The position numbers and the translations under genes are program-made. Positions 1-10,889 of a stretch of DNA of 64,000 bases are shown one piece after another. The stretch lies in NCBI GenBank assembly GCA_002049455.2, contig KV918883.1:115433-179432 (forward strand). Reading direction: 5' to 3'. This DNA is from Porphyra umbilicalis. Lineage: Eukaryota > Rhodophyta > Bangiophyceae > Bangiales > Bangiaceae. A model generated the notes under the pieces. It saw only the letters and a list, made by a program, of their open reading frames with translations. It ran no database searches and had not been told where the DNA came from. The first letter of the stretch is position 1. Every line of letters starts with the position of its first letter.

Positions 1-2836
1 GGCAACAAATTCACAGCACAACCGAGTGTGCGTCAGTCGCTGTCATCATCCCGCAGAAGTGACGCCGACACCTTCTGTCCAAGAGGCAATAGCGAATAGC
101 GTCACCCAGACGCCCGCCCCCGCAAGCCACGGCCGTCCAAAGAGCCCGCAGGCTACGGCTACCTGCCCCCCACCTGTAGAGGTGTAACGAACGTACCTTC
201 TGCTTTGAGTAGCAGTCTTGGTCAGTGCAAGTGGTCTCAGTCCAAGTGTGCAGCTCCGAGTCACTCCCGAGGCGTCAGGATTGACGGCCCGCACGTTGAC
301 GGAGGCACGTCTTCAGCAGCTGCAGCGTCGAGCGTCTGTGGTTATGATAAGCGAAGACACCAACGCCCCCAACAGAGCCCCCGCAGGGCAGCAGGCCCCA
401 ACTGCTGTCGTATACATGGGCTCGTAGCAATGGCCGCCGTAGCGGCTCCAGCCGGGTGCGCAGCTCTGCTGCAACATCTGCCTCGGTCCTCGGCAGCGGC
501 TCAGCATCTCTGCCGCGAGCAACCCGCAGCTGTCGGCCAAACCCGCTCTGGCGGCGGTCAAGCACACTCTACAGACATGTGGGGCTGCAGCAGCCACAGC
601 TGCAGCTGCAGCTGCAGCGTTGTGGGCTGCAGTGGCAAGACGTCCTTCAAATTCAAGTGTCGAATTTTTGTCCAGAGCAGTCTCCGTATTCACGAGTGCT
701 GTCACCTCCAGCGGTCTGTCACGGGGTCTGTGGACAGTGTCGGCACCAATTGGAGGCTATGAGAGCAATTTTTTTCTGCACGACTTACGGCGACGCGCCT
801 TTGCATGATGCATCTGTCACACGTGAATACCACGAACCTCGATCTATAGCTCCACTGCCTATTCGCATCTGCAGACCTGCGGAGAAGCTGCAGCAGCTGC
901 AGTGCAGTGTCGTCTTCAAGCTCGCGCACGCGACGGCCGTCGTGGGCTCGCTCGTCTTCATCATCTTCCTCGGCTCTCGTCCACTTTTCTTCCCCCTTTT
1001 CAGTCGCTCTCCTTCCAACTTTATGCCTTTGCCCTTCTCACGGCCCGTCGACGTCGGCGTCTGCAACCCAGCCGCCGCCTGACGTTGTTGGGGTCGGATG
1101 TGACTGCGGTAGTGGGGGGGGGCGGATACTCCGCATCTGCGGCGAGAGATAGCGGTGGGTGAGAGTGACCTGGTCACGGCGCTGCTGTGGGTGGGCAGCA
1201 GGGCGCCGCGTACGCCGGCTGCGGAGCGGGCAACGCGCCCCTGTAGCCGGTTGAGGACCCGCCCATACTGAAACTTGCACGACACAATTTGTGTTCCAGG
1301 ACCCCAGCCAAGAGCGCAACAAAGGAGACAACTGTTTAAAGGGGCCGGCACCCAGCACCGCCGTGCCCGCCCCCACCACACACCTTGCACTCCCAACGCT
1401 CCCCTTCTCAGAGTCCCCCCGTCGCCAAACCCGCCTGGCGGGAACTCGCTCTGCCAACGGCACTCCCACGCTCCGGACCGCGACGATTGTGCGGCACGCG
1501 TGGCCACATGCCCAACACGAGTCACAGAGCACCTAGGCCTCCCCGTCGCGGCGCATACGCAGGTACAGTCCGTCACCCGCGGATGCTCGCCACGGAAACA
1601 AGGCCGAGACCCACACACGCGACGTGCAGGAGGATGCGCGGGCTACCGCACGAGGGGCACACCAAATCCCGATCAACAATGACCCTGTCGTCCACGGGAC
1701 TACATGGCTACGAGAGTGGTGACTGACGAGTCAATAGAAAGAAAATGAAAGAGGTGCTTCGGGTATCACCCCGAGACGCACGATGAGAAGAGAGCCATCC
1801 GCGAGGAGCTGGAGGTACGCTGAGAGCAGTCGGGCAGACGAAACACACGAGACAGATGTCATGTGTCTCCCTATGCGGTGGGCAAGGAGCTGCGTAGAGC
1901 TGCGTAGTGCATGTGTGCACCGTGGTCGCATCGAATCGATAACTGGCATCGCATTCAATTATCAACTGGGCCCAGAGAGATTACTCGGCGGACACTGGGT
2001 TGAAACTCCACCGGCGTAAGCTTGGAGCTAATTCTACTAATCACACACATAGGATCTGTTGAGCATCTAATGCCGTTGATGTATCATATACGGCCGCCAA
2101 ACGGGCTTGCAAGACACGGTCCGGGGATGAGGAGTGTACTGTTAGAGAAAGAATAGGGCCTTTCGGCGTCCAGCGCTGCCTGTGTAGAAAACTATGTTGA
2201 TTGAGCAGGCTCAATGGATATGTTTCATCGTGTACCCAAAGCCTTTTGCAATCGATTGTCAGCACTCGAAGGGGGGCGTCCAATTTATGAGACCACGTGC
2301 TGCGGCTGCTATCAGTACAAAACGCAATGCTGACGCATGAGTCGCGACGGCCGTCGTCGCGACCACGACCGCCATCACTGTCACCGACCGCCATCACTGT
2401 CACCGACCGCCACCACTGTCACCGACCGCCACCACTATCACCGGCCACCATCGTCGTGCTCTGTGACGACCACCATCGCCCGTTACTCTCGCGGTGTTGG
2501 TGCTGCTCTGTGCGCGCGTTTTCTGGCGCGTTCTCTTCGCAACTGTGCGAGCGGAGTTTTTCTCGGTATACACATCCGTACGTCCGTCTGTCTGCCAACG
2601 TTGACAGTGTGAATGTCGCTGATTTCATTGCTACTTGCGCTCGCGACTCGTGCCTCTCCTTTCCGCACTATTTCTGCCGCATGCTGCACGGGACCGTGTA
2701 GGTCGTTTAGAAGAGAAGAAAGTTCATCACTGTCTGCAGTTTGGAATGTTACACAATCTGACTGTCCGAATGCTGCCATCGCGCTTCTTGGCCATTCTTC
2801 TCACGGATGTCCAGGGTGGTGTAGAAAGCGGGAGAC
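1..2836. other. No supported gene; simple repeats
   Basis: I see no convincing gene here. The stretch holds CAG/CTG-type runs around 579-618 and many AGCTGCAG words, an antisense Ala/Cys-rich open frame (about 313-705) without recognisable domains, and a short minisatellite near 2369-2444. It lies upstream of the first MT-A70 gene and may contain its promoter or the left end of a mobile element, but I could not identify a terminus. Confidence 0.5.
2369..2444 (+). repeat. 19-bp minisatellite, four copies
   Basis: Four head-to-tail copies of a 19-base unit, starting CCGCCATCACTGTCACCGA, begin at 2369, 2388, 2407 and 2426. The last two differ by one or a few bases. No gene uses the repeat convincingly. 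Confidence 0.85.
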
Positions 2837-3631
2837 ATGTCGGAAGGCCCGCCGGACGACGTGCGGACATGGCGTTCGTGGGCCAACAAGCAACAGACGG
2901 CCCGTCCAGTTGCAGTGTGGCGGCCGCAGCCGCTCGCTGTGCCTGACAATGACGGCATCGCTCGCCGCAGGTTGGCGCGAGAGGTCGAAGTGCGCCGCCT
3001 GGAGAGCTCAAGTGGTGGGGAGTACCATGAGGTTTCTTCCATTCTGGACACCGACTTCTCCGCATTCTGTGGCCCGCACGATACCCCCCCTCGCACGTAC
3101 GACGTCATCGTGGTGGATCCTCCCTGGGCGGACGAGGGCGGCAGCTTCGTCGTCAAGGACCTGTGCCGCATCCCCTTCAAGACGCTTGTACCGAGTGGCG
3201 TAAGTTGCGTGTGGGTGCACGGCGCCGTCTTCGCGGCGACGGTGCTGTCCATGCAGAGTTTGGGCTTCCATCTCATCGACAGCATCTGCTGGGTGCTTCA
3301 AGACGAGCTCGGCGCCGAAGTGGTGCATCGAGTGGTGCGGGGCAGTGACCTGCGGGAGAGCCATGTAACGCTGCTCATCTTTCAAGGGATTGCCAACGAA
3401 CGGGGGGGGGCGGTCTCTCTCACGCCGCTATCGTCGGACGTGATCATCGAAAGCCAGATGTGGCGTCGGGCTCGCGTCAGCCCTTTGTCCCACAACGTCC
3501 GCGTCAAGCCTGACTTTGCGTATGATGCTGTTCGTCTCATGGCTTCAGCCTCACCTTGGACTAATTTGTTGGAGCTTTGGGGCCCTCCTGGGGAGCCACG
3601 CTTTGGGTGGACTGTGTTCGTCGAGCGTTGA
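2837..3631 (+). CDS. MT-A70-family adenine methyltransferase (DPPW)
   Basis: The 264-residue protein is a complete MT-A70 domain with a short N-terminus. Members transfer methyl from S-adenosylmethionine to N6 of adenine in RNA (METTL3) or DNA (MTA1 of ciliates, METTL4). Seen directly: the catalytic DPPW at residues 94-97 preceded by a hydrophobic strand (YDVIVV), a VWVHG strand at about 125-129, RESHVTLLIFQG at 173-184, RVKPD at 222-226, ELWG at 246-249 and a terminal GW at 257-258. These are the family's canonical landmarks in the right order. The ATG at 2837 is the first in frame and gives a charged N-terminus; no intron is needed. It lacks the CCCH fingers and long N-terminus of METTL3, so it is not the housekeeping mRNA writer. 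A second MT-A70 gene with a degenerate motif lies 4.2 kb downstream on the other strand. Substrate (DNA or RNA) cannot be told. Confidence 0.9.
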   Translation: MSEGPPDDVRTWRSWANKQQTARPVAVWRPQPLAVPDNDGIARRRLAREVEVRRLESSSGGEYHEVSSILDTDFSAFCGPHDTPPRTYDVIVVDPPWADEGGSFVVKDLCRIPFKTLVPSGVSCVWVHGAVFAATVLSMQSLGFHLIDSICWVLQDELGAEVVHRVVRGSDLRESHVTLLIFQGIANERGGAVSLTPLSSDVIIESQMWRRARVSPLSHNVRVKPDFAYDAVRLMASASPWTNLLELWGPPGEPRFGWTVFVER

Positions 3632-4122
3632 ACGCGCGGTGTTGTACCTCTTTTGTCGAGCATTCCAACAAAACTTTCGGAAGAACACTGGGGTCCATGG
3701 CCGGCGTACGGTCTCGAAGCCACGCCACGAATCGGACTTTGACAAGAACAGCAGCCGCCAGGCCTTGTGCACTATCGGCATCCGGTGACGTTCTCGGCGG
3801 ATGCAAAGCCCGACCATGCCGAAGACGGTGAGTTGGTACGCACTGGGAACAGGAGACAGGGCTCATCCAAGGCAGGAGATCTGCTTTAAGAGACGACAGA
3901 GGAGATTCGGATGCTACTGCAACTCGCCCACACTACCGGTCTACTTGGACGCGTGCCCGTTACGATGGATGCAACATAAAATGAAGTTCTCCCCCTCTTC
4001 GGCGGATACAGTGGAGGCCATCGCCTACGTCAGCTGACACTGCAAGTTGAGTAGGGTGCGGCTGATGTAGACGCGTCGAACGGTCAGCAAGTGGCGTTGT
4101 GCTTCGAAATGCGGCGCCGCCC
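3632..4122. other. Intergenic, nothing recognised
   Basis: This is the gap between two convergent reading frames (MT-A70 gene on plus, Ala-rich ORF on minus). Only short frames without coding character are present. It presumably holds both 3' ends. Confidence 0.4.
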
Positions 4123-5781
4123 TCATTGAGTGGAAGCCAGTACTGGTACATCAGGAGGCCGTAACGCAGAAGAACAGACAACAGCAGACACAGGAACAGT
4201 CGTTTCCGGTGGAACCGGCGGAGAGGCCGAAGACTGCTGCAAGATTGGATTATTGGCTGGATCCGGTCGCAACACCAAAACCCCTTTGATGTATTGGCGG
4301 AAGTCCTCACGGAAGGCACCGTCAGTCGTCCATGGAGGACGGAGAATGCGCGACGCCTCCCTTCCAGTAGGAGCCCGGCCCAACGCCCCAGCTGCTATCT
4401 TGTGCATACTGTCCGAGAATCCGGGCCACCACACCGCGTCTAGAGACGCCTCGGTATGGAACGGCCCGCTTGCATAAGGCGGCCTTCCATGCACCGATGA
4501 CCCGGTGCCAGGCACAGCGGACGCCGCCACTAGACCGGTGGGAATATCCGGCACAGTCGAATAGGATTGGGTCCCCGCGACGCTGGACGCTGCAAACGCC
4601 CCGACCCCAGCTGCTAAGGCCGCCGAATAGAGCTCCGGCCACGGCCGGCCAGGGTTGGAGCCAGTAGGGCCACCCGTAGAGAGAGGCTGCGACACCCCGG
4701 CTACAGCAGCTTCACGCGTGGCCAGCTGCGCTAGCTTACGCCACCTCTCTTGGCTTGATCCACGGGAAAACGGAGCCGCAGCAGCGACAACAATGTGGGT
4801 CCAAGTCGGTCCGACCGGCCGATAACCCGCCAACCGCGAGCCGGCAACGCACATCACAGCAGTGCCCATGGCCGTGGCGGCCGCGACAGCGGCTCCTCGT
4901 GCAGCCGCTGTCGTAGCCATCAGCGCGGCAGGTGGTCGCATGTCCTCCTCATGGCCGCGCACACGGCCGGGGTTGTCACATAGCGGCTCCGTTTTGATGA
5001 TAACCCAAGAGTCACGGGCACAGCACCCACTCGCGTCGTTGACGCAAGTGCTCGCGGCGGTAACCGCCGGTGCGCTACGTCCCGACCTACGGAACGCCTC
5101 GTTGTCGCGCGGCGCTTGCCCCCAGCTCCTCGTCGCACCTCTGGTGGGCGGGTCAATGAGACGTGGGGCCATCCAGTGTTGGGAAGCGCGACCGGTGCCG
5201 GAACCAGGCTCCGCAAAATGGCCTGCGGGCGTAGCAGGGACGCCGGAAGAGTCCAACGGGGTCGTCACAGTGTGCACCACAGCGTCAGCAGCGAAGAACG
5301 CGCCTAGCCATGCGAAATTGCAGACAACCGCGTCAGTGGTGGTGGCAGTAACAGCGAGCAGGCGGATGTCTGTTTCTTCGTTGGAGGAGCCTGAAGGGAG
5401 AAGCGCCAACGACCGGCGGTCACAGCGAGCGCGAGGTCGCCGGTTGGCGTCAACCTGGGGCGGTACTTGTCCATCAAGCGCCCCGCCATCGAAAGACGCA
5501 ACATGGACGGGTGCAATGGCCGCTGTAGCGGCAGCGGTAGCGGAAGTCGCTGGGGCGCATTCGACGTCAGGATCCAACAGAAGAGCGTCTCCAAGTGAGC
5601 AGTTGCCGTCTTGAGCAGAGGGGCCGAACAGCAGCTCTGCGACGGCCCCGTTCCACGAATACCTCCAGGCGTGCGGGCGTGCCCCGGCATCCTCTGCAAG
5701 CCGAGCACTGCCGTCACCGCCACCAACCTCACAGGTGCGCGCTGTTTGGTCGCGGGGCTCGATGGCGGCACGCGGGTCCAT
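4123..5781 (-). CDS. Hypothetical Ala-rich protein, 552 aa
   Basis: An ATG-initiated minus-strand frame of 552 codons. I recognise no domain. The composition is Ala/Pro/Ser/Thr-rich with an acidic, mixed N-terminal half, an Ala-rich middle (about residues 285-310) and a C-terminal part rich in aromatic and charged residues (WWPGFSDSMHK, GAFREDFRQYIKGV) that looks more protein-like than the competing frames. The segment VIIKTEP fits a SUMO-acceptor consensus (hydrophobic-K-x-E), which is suggestive only. The gene converges on the MT-A70 gene at 2837-3631 and lies between the two MT-A70 genes, so it may be a passenger of the same mobile element. It could be a chance long ORF in GC-rich sequence; upstream exons cannot be excluded because the frame stays open 5' of the ATG. 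Confidence 0.45.
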   Translation of the reverse strand: MDPRAAIEPRDQTARTCEVGGGDGSARLAEDAGARPHAWRYSWNGAVAELLFGPSAQDGNCSLGDALLLDPDVECAPATSATAAATAAIAPVHVASFDGGALDGQVPPQVDANRRPRARCDRRSLALLPSGSSNEETDIRLLAVTATTTDAVVCNFAWLGAFFAADAVVHTVTTPLDSSGVPATPAGHFAEPGSGTGRASQHWMAPRLIDPPTRGATRSWGQAPRDNEAFRRSGRSAPAVTAASTCVNDASGCCARDSWVIIKTEPLCDNPGRVRGHEEDMRPPAALMATTAAARGAAVAAATAMGTAVMCVAGSRLAGYRPVGPTWTHIVVAAAAPFSRGSSQERWRKLAQLATREAAVAGVSQPLSTGGPTGSNPGRPWPELYSAALAAGVGAFAASSVAGTQSYSTVPDIPTGLVAASAVPGTGSSVHGRPPYASGPFHTEASLDAVWWPGFSDSMHKIAAGALGRAPTGREASRILRPPWTTDGAFREDFRQYIKGVLVLRPDPANNPILQQSSASPPVPPETTVPVSAVVCSSALRPPDVPVLASTQ

Positions 5782-5802
5782 AGCTCCTGACCCGTCCCGC
5801 AG

Positions 5803-6108
5803 ATGAGCGTGCGGAAGCCGCTGTGGTGCCCCGTCGTCCAGTCCGCCGGCGGCGAAGCAACCGTCCGCGTTGTTGAGGCTTGCTACGAAGCGTTCAATGT
5901 AGCCACCAACGACACGAGGGCAGCCGCTCCTACCGAAGAGCCGGCCACAGACAGCGATGGGTTTCCGGCGTCGGCCGCCGTCTCAGCGCCCGTGGCCGCC
6001 GCCGACAACTGGAAGATGGCGTGCACAGTACTGCGAACCGCAGAAAACACCGTGGCCGCAGCAACCTCCCCAGACGGCGGTGGAGGCCGCAGGAAGCACG
6101 AGGGATGA
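5803..6108 (+). CDS. Small hypothetical ORF, 101 aa
   Basis: An ATG-started frame of 101 codons lies 21 bases from the start of the divergent 552-codon frame. The predicted protein is Ala-rich with no recognisable domain. The antisense frame over the same bases is equally Ala-rich, so this may be non-coding, or the region may be 5' coding sequence of the minus-strand gene. Confidence 0.2.
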   Translation: MSVRKPLWCPVVQSAGGEATVRVVEACYEAFNVATNDTRAAAPTEEPATDSDGFPASAAVSAPVAAADNWKMACTVLRTAENTVAAATSPDGGGGRRKHEG

Positions 6109-7171
6109 CACAAGTGGGCGCTGCTGCGAAAACCCAGCCCCTGCCGCCGTGTAGCTGAGGATGAGGCGCGATTTGTACTGCAGCTCGTGCCGTCGAGTCG
6201 CCAACGTCCTGCTCATCAACTACGAAAGAAATAGAAGCAGAACGCGACATGTTATGAGTGACAGCGCGTTGCGAAGGTCCAATGTGCTCGTTTGGAGAAG
6301 GGTAAGAAATCTCTCCCGGTGTCGTGCCTCTCGTGCTGCATCGGTAGCACCATGCATCCTGTAAATAGGGAACCAGGAGGACCCAACACCTGCGTCTCTC
6401 GACACGCTGCAGACGAGACGAAGGAATACATCCGACCTATTCACATGAGCAACGGCCCGTGTGCACTACCAAACGAGAGAGTCAACGGAAATCAAGGCGC
6501 AAGAAAAGAGCAGCAACGTACAGCGAACAACACATCAAGGAGTGAGGAGCAGGACATACGCACAGGTCCTGTCGGCAAGATGCATCGTGCCAGAGGTTTC
6601 CCAGCATGGTGGCGCAGTAATGGAGGTGGCCGCAGTACAGCTGCAGTCACAGCTGTACAGTATTCATCACAATGGCGTCCCATGAATGACACGAAGGTGG
6701 GGCACTGTGCATTGTCAGTCGTGACAGAGTGACCGCGTGAAGCCGAACCCGATGCTCATGGAACTGGATAGGATTGCTCTCGAAAAACTTCCTTCAGGTC
6801 GAGAAAAGTGGAACAGAACCGCCAAGGACGCCGCACAGCGTCTAACTTTGGGGTAGGAAGCATATATAGCTCAAATTTTCTCTAGTACACACGCTACTCT
6901 GGGTTAAGCTGGACTAAATTCGTAGCGACCCCGCCCACGAGAACTGATGCAGCTTACAAAGCCGACAATAGCTGTGCTCCTCCGACTGGGGGTAGTTCAT
7001 GTGCAAACAATGTGTAGTCGTCTCGAATGGACTTGGAATGGCCCGGGACTCTGGACGTCACTCACATCCGCCGAGTGTTGGAAGCGTCACGGCAGCCGCT
7101 GACACCTGTGCGACAAGTGACTGGAGGTCTGCGGTGCTGAGCCGCTGACCCATGAGGGAAGAGCGGTGCTT
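6109..7171. other. Intergenic, nothing recognised
   Basis: About 1 kb of moderate-GC sequence without a supported gene. A small palindromic cluster of AGCTGCAG/AGCTGTACAG words occurs near 6630-6662. Confidence 0.4.
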
Positions 7172-7459
7172 ATGCGTGCTTTAGCAGGACAGCCCAGATC
7201 CTTCATTTGCCATCGCGACGCTGTACGTCTCCCTCCGGGATGTAGCCCTACCTATGATCTGATCGTCAGGTATGTGCTTGGCCGCGACAACGTCGGTGGC
7301 TCTCCCCCTGCTGCCGTGGTCGCTTCCGGGTCGTACATGGAGCTTTCCGCCATCCACATGCCATCTGCCGCTGACGGGCAGCCCGTGTGCTTTGCAGTGC
7401 CCGCCTCGGCGTCAAGGGATTTGACTTCGGCGTGTGCCATGCGCCTTGGCGCCACTTAG
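7172..7459 (+). CDS. Small hypothetical ORF, 95 aa
   Basis: An ATG-started frame (upstream GTG ignored as this is a eukaryote) encodes 95 residues with a balanced composition (for example SFICHRDAVRLPPG and YDLIVRYVLGRDNVGG). I recognise no family. A second open frame follows at 7387-7779 and the two could be exons of one gene, but I found no decisive splice pair. It ends 420 bases from the 3' end of the convergent NFPW-type MT-A70 gene, so it could be a third small passenger gene of the left-hand element. Confidence 0.3.
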   Translation: MRALAGQPRSFICHRDAVRLPPGCSPTYDLIVRYVLGRDNVGGSPPAAVVASGSYMELSAIHMPSAADGQPVCFAVPASASRDLTSACAMRLGAT

Positions 7460-7881
7460 GCGCTGGCGGTCGTGCTCTGTGCCCCCACCCCATGGAGCGG
7501 GTGCAGAGCGTGGCCGGGGGTGGGAACCAATGTAGGCCTCCCCGTCTGCACTCCTTGGAGATGGGGCAAGATGCAGGCGGTACGACCCTCTATGGCGGGG
7601 GAGGCGCTGCCTTGCGCTCCACCGACTGCAACAGCTCGCTCACGGGGGCCAGCATCTGTGAGCACCTTCCGCGTCGACATGTGCTCGGGCTCAACGTTGT
7701 CGTTGCCATTGCTGCAGATTACGCTCCGATTGGGAGCTTATCATGGTCGCTTCTGCCCCAGACCAGAAATTGCCTTTGAGGCCGATGTCACCTCCCCGGC
7801 GGTGGTACTACCGTGTTGCACGCAATGGCTGGCACGACAGCATTGTTTCGGATACAGTGTAATTTTCAGGCATCATACGTC
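7460..7881. other. Gap between convergent frames
   Basis: This contains a 130-codon open frame (7387-7779) without recognisable domains, possibly a continuation of the small ORF to its left. Nothing else was seen. Confidence 0.3.
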
Positions 7882-8727
7882 TTACTTCTCACGTGGCACA
7901 CCCTCGCCAATGGACACCCACCCATCCCGCAAGCTGTGACCAGAAGCAAACAACTCGAGGCAGTGACCAGCGCCAGCAGCGGCCTCTGCCATGCAGTAGA
8001 GCTGCTCAAGGTTCTCAGTTCGTGCGGGGACGGCCGTCGTCGTCAGAACATCTCCGTAGCATCGTACAGCATCCGCGCGGGAACCCTTTCGGGCCACCAA
8101 GCACGTCTCCTTGGCGGGCCGGTTCTTCTTGTTCTTGGCCTTGCTTGTATACAACACGGACATCTTGACCAACGTCAGGTTGCCCACGAGCGTGTAGCCC
8201 CACTCCTCCTCAAGGGTCTCGACAGCGAGTGCGACTTTGGTCACGGACACCCACAAAAACAGGTAGCCGTGCTGCTGCAACGTGGCCATCGGCAAGCCCC
8301 GAAAGTCATCGTCCGTCAACGGCTCGGACGCCTCATCCTTATAAGGGGCCTTCTTCACGTCGTGAGCGGTCCACGGGAAGTTGCAGATGATGGACTGGAA
8401 GTTGCCCACTGCAGCCATGAGTTTGTCAACGTCAAACGTACGGATGTCGGCCCGGATGGGCAGGCAAGTGCTAGGTAGGCGTCTAGGAGTGTAAAAAGGC
8501 ACACATCCCAGCGTTGTTGTACTGGCGTCGGCGTCGCCCACGCGCAGCGGGATGAGAACCTTTTGGGAGGCGGATGTTGGCGAGACAACTCGACGCTTCA
8601 TCGGAAGCGACGCGAATGGTGCGCGCGCCCAGCCGGCACGTACAGTGGGGCGGGAGGGAGACGAGCTTCTGGGGCGGCGGATACCGACACGAATGGACCG
8701 CCCCCCGTTCTTCTTAAGCGCCTCCAT
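7882..8727 (-). CDS. MT-A70-family protein with NFPW motif
   Basis: From the ATG at 8727 the protein has 281 residues: a basic, Ser/Arg-rich N-terminus (1-95) and then a full MT-A70 fold. Landmarks seen: SIICNFPWT with NFPW at 116-119 where the catalytic D/N-P-P-W/Y should be, YLFLWVS at 155-161, WGYTLVGNLTLVK at 176-188, KETCLVARKG at 206-215, ELF at 258-260 and DGW at 268-270. The family match is strong but the acidic first residue and first proline of DPPW are replaced. In METTL14 (EPPL) and ciliate MTA9 such loss marks a non-catalytic partner that supports an active DPPW subunit; here the partner could be the protein at 2837-3631. That pairing is inference. The Asn-x-Pro-Trp motif resembles the NPPW/NPPY of other N6-adenine methyltransferases, so residual activity is possible. 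No intron is needed. Confidence 0.88.
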   Translation of the reverse strand: MEALKKNGGRSIRVGIRRPRSSSPSRPTVRAGWARAPFASLPMKRRVVSPTSASQKVLIPLRVGDADASTTTLGCVPFYTPRRLPSTCLPIRADIRTFDVDKLMAAVGNFQSIICNFPWTAHDVKKAPYKDEASEPLTDDDFRGLPMATLQQHGYLFLWVSVTKVALAVETLEEEWGYTLVGNLTLVKMSVLYTSKAKNKKNRPAKETCLVARKGSRADAVRCYGDVLTTTAVPARTENLEQLYCMAEAAAGAGHCLELFASGHSLRDGWVSIGEGVPREK

Positions 8728-10889
8728 GGTGAATGAGGAAGTCGATGGCCGGAGAGTCGTCCTTGAAGATGCAGGCACGACGGTTTCGTACCGCGGCCGT
8801 GGCGGCGACGGCCGTCGCTGCTCCAGCTGGCGTCAGGCAAGAAGAGGACGCTGGGCCTCGTCGTTTCCTCGATTGGTTTGCGGGACTGGGAAAGCTTCCG
8901 GATCCACTGAACATGACCAAGCTGCAGTGGCCTGCTGACAATGACTCCCGCAGCAGCAAAGCCACGGCCGCGGCCTCTACGTGGCAGTGGGCCCAACGGG
9001 CCATCGCCCTGGCTGTGCAGGTTGGCGGGCGTGGCCAGCTGGCAGCTGGCCAGGCCCCCCAGTCTGCAGGGATTGGTACCTCCCAGAAGAGTGTGCTCGC
9101 AGCCGCGACCGCGGCCGCGTGGTGGCTGCCTTCATTGGAGCACTCTCGTAGTGCCCCATCGTGCTCACCATGTCACGTTCATTGTGGTTGATGGAGAAAT
9201 CATCGATCCGACGCCGAGATTATTTCCCTCAGGGATGATGATTTCCTAAGCCGGAACAACTCCCATGAAGTTTCTCGTCTCGCACAGACTTGAGCCATGT
9301 GGCGGTACTGACTGAGTCGGCTGATGTCGTACGTGGACCATCCAGTGACACTGGACTCCGAGGCAGAAATTTCAATGGCCTTCTCCGGAGAATGTACAGC
9401 ACTTTTGAGCTCGATTTTCACCGTCCTTGTGGCAAGTAGATTCGTCGAACCCGACCGTCCGATTCCACCGAGGTTGGTCAGATGTCCATTTCTGCGACAC
9501 CTTGTTGGAAAGAGAGAAGATCTTGACGTGTGGCGGCACGCTGCCGGCGCGGGTTGTGGCCGCATGTTGTAGCTCTCACATAGGATACACGATGCCCAAG
9601 CGGGTCCGGTCCCCCTCCGCTCCCGCTCCACTGAGTGCCAGCTGCAGTAGCGCTGTGTTGGATGTCTCCCGTCCGCCATCCTTGGCGCAGCTGCCCCCAG
9701 CGGCATCACCGATGCATCCATGCCAACGATGACAGCATCAAGGTCATTCAAGAGCCAGGTACAGACCCCCCACTGCCAAACAGCAGCAGCCGCACAGCGC
9801 TGCTGTTGCTCTGGACGAGGAGGAGATCGAACGTGGAATCGGTGGCGGGCACCGCCGTCGCGGACAGGGGAGCGTGCGTGATGAATGCGGAGCTGTGGCC
9901 GGCGGTGGAGCTCCCTGGCACGCAATAGAGGGGGTGGGGTCAGGAATAGGGAACCAGCAAAAAGCTTGGGAGAAAATCGAAGGACATTCTGATGGTACCA
10001 GGCAGGTTGGCTTTTTCTGACTGACGGCTCGCGGGCACACCGCCGATGAGGCGGTCGGGGCTCCACGTCAGCCACGGTTCATGACAGAACATCGCTACAG
10101 CATGACTTTGGTGCACACGGAAACAAATAACAGCATGCACGGAGCTAAATCCAACTAGCCCATCACTGACTACGGGGGGGGCCCATGTACCCACCGTCAG
10201 CCGAAGCAGTGCTTGTTCCGCTCTCGGATTCAATGAGCACCGCCGGACAGCGGAACGCTCGGCTGTGAAAAGTGACTCGAGTATCCAGCGGTGGGTCTTT
10301 GGGGGTTTTTCAACAACTTCGAAGGAAGCCAACGAGACACTGTCTCGGGCCCCACGAGCGATTGGCGGCGGACACTTCACCTCGTCTTGTAGCTCGCGCG
10401 AGCCCACGCCGCTCGTGCTGCTTCTGTTGAGCTGCTCTGGTCTGGTGCTCCACTCCAACCGACCGACTGTGCTGCTGTCTGATGCATGTCGTCCGCGGTA
10501 CGACCTCTATCCGACAGTACGTCTCGCGGCGCCTGCGGACGTCGTTGCTGCCCTCTGGCGGCCGAAGGCGGCGTCGTTGGCTCTTTCCCAAACGTGCTCC
10601 TTCCGTGGAGGGGGCGGCGGCTGGGGCGGGACGACTGGCGTATCACGGGGGCGCGCGTATCCGTGTGCGCATTGGCAGTGGGGCACCCACAGGGCCGAGA
10701 CGGGCTGGGAAGCCCACGTCGCCCGTGCCGTGTGGTGCAAAGGTTGACGTTCACTCGCCCGCGGTGGCGGCGCTCTCTTCCCGTGTTGCGCGCCGCTGTT
10801 ATTCGACGGGCGCTGTCGACGGGTGTTGCATGTGGCTGCTGGTGGCAAAACTCTGAGCTGCACCGTGTGCCAGATGAGTGTCGCACACC
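8728..10889. other. No supported gene between MT-A70 and transposase
   Basis: Several overlapping open frames exist (8733-9191 plus, 152 codons from an ATG only 5 bases from the divergent MT-A70 start; 9200-10075 minus, GTG start). None has recognisable domains and the frames compete on both strands. The stretch probably contains the promoters of the MT-A70 gene (minus) and the transposase (plus). Confidence 0.4.

Noticed and set aside
8733-9191. 152-codon plus-strand ATG frame
   Set aside because: Its ATG is 5 bases from the divergent MT-A70 ATG, it has no domain, and it competes with minus-strand frames.
9200-10075. 291-codon minus-strand frame
   Set aside because: It starts at GTG, has no ATG near the start and no recognisable domain.
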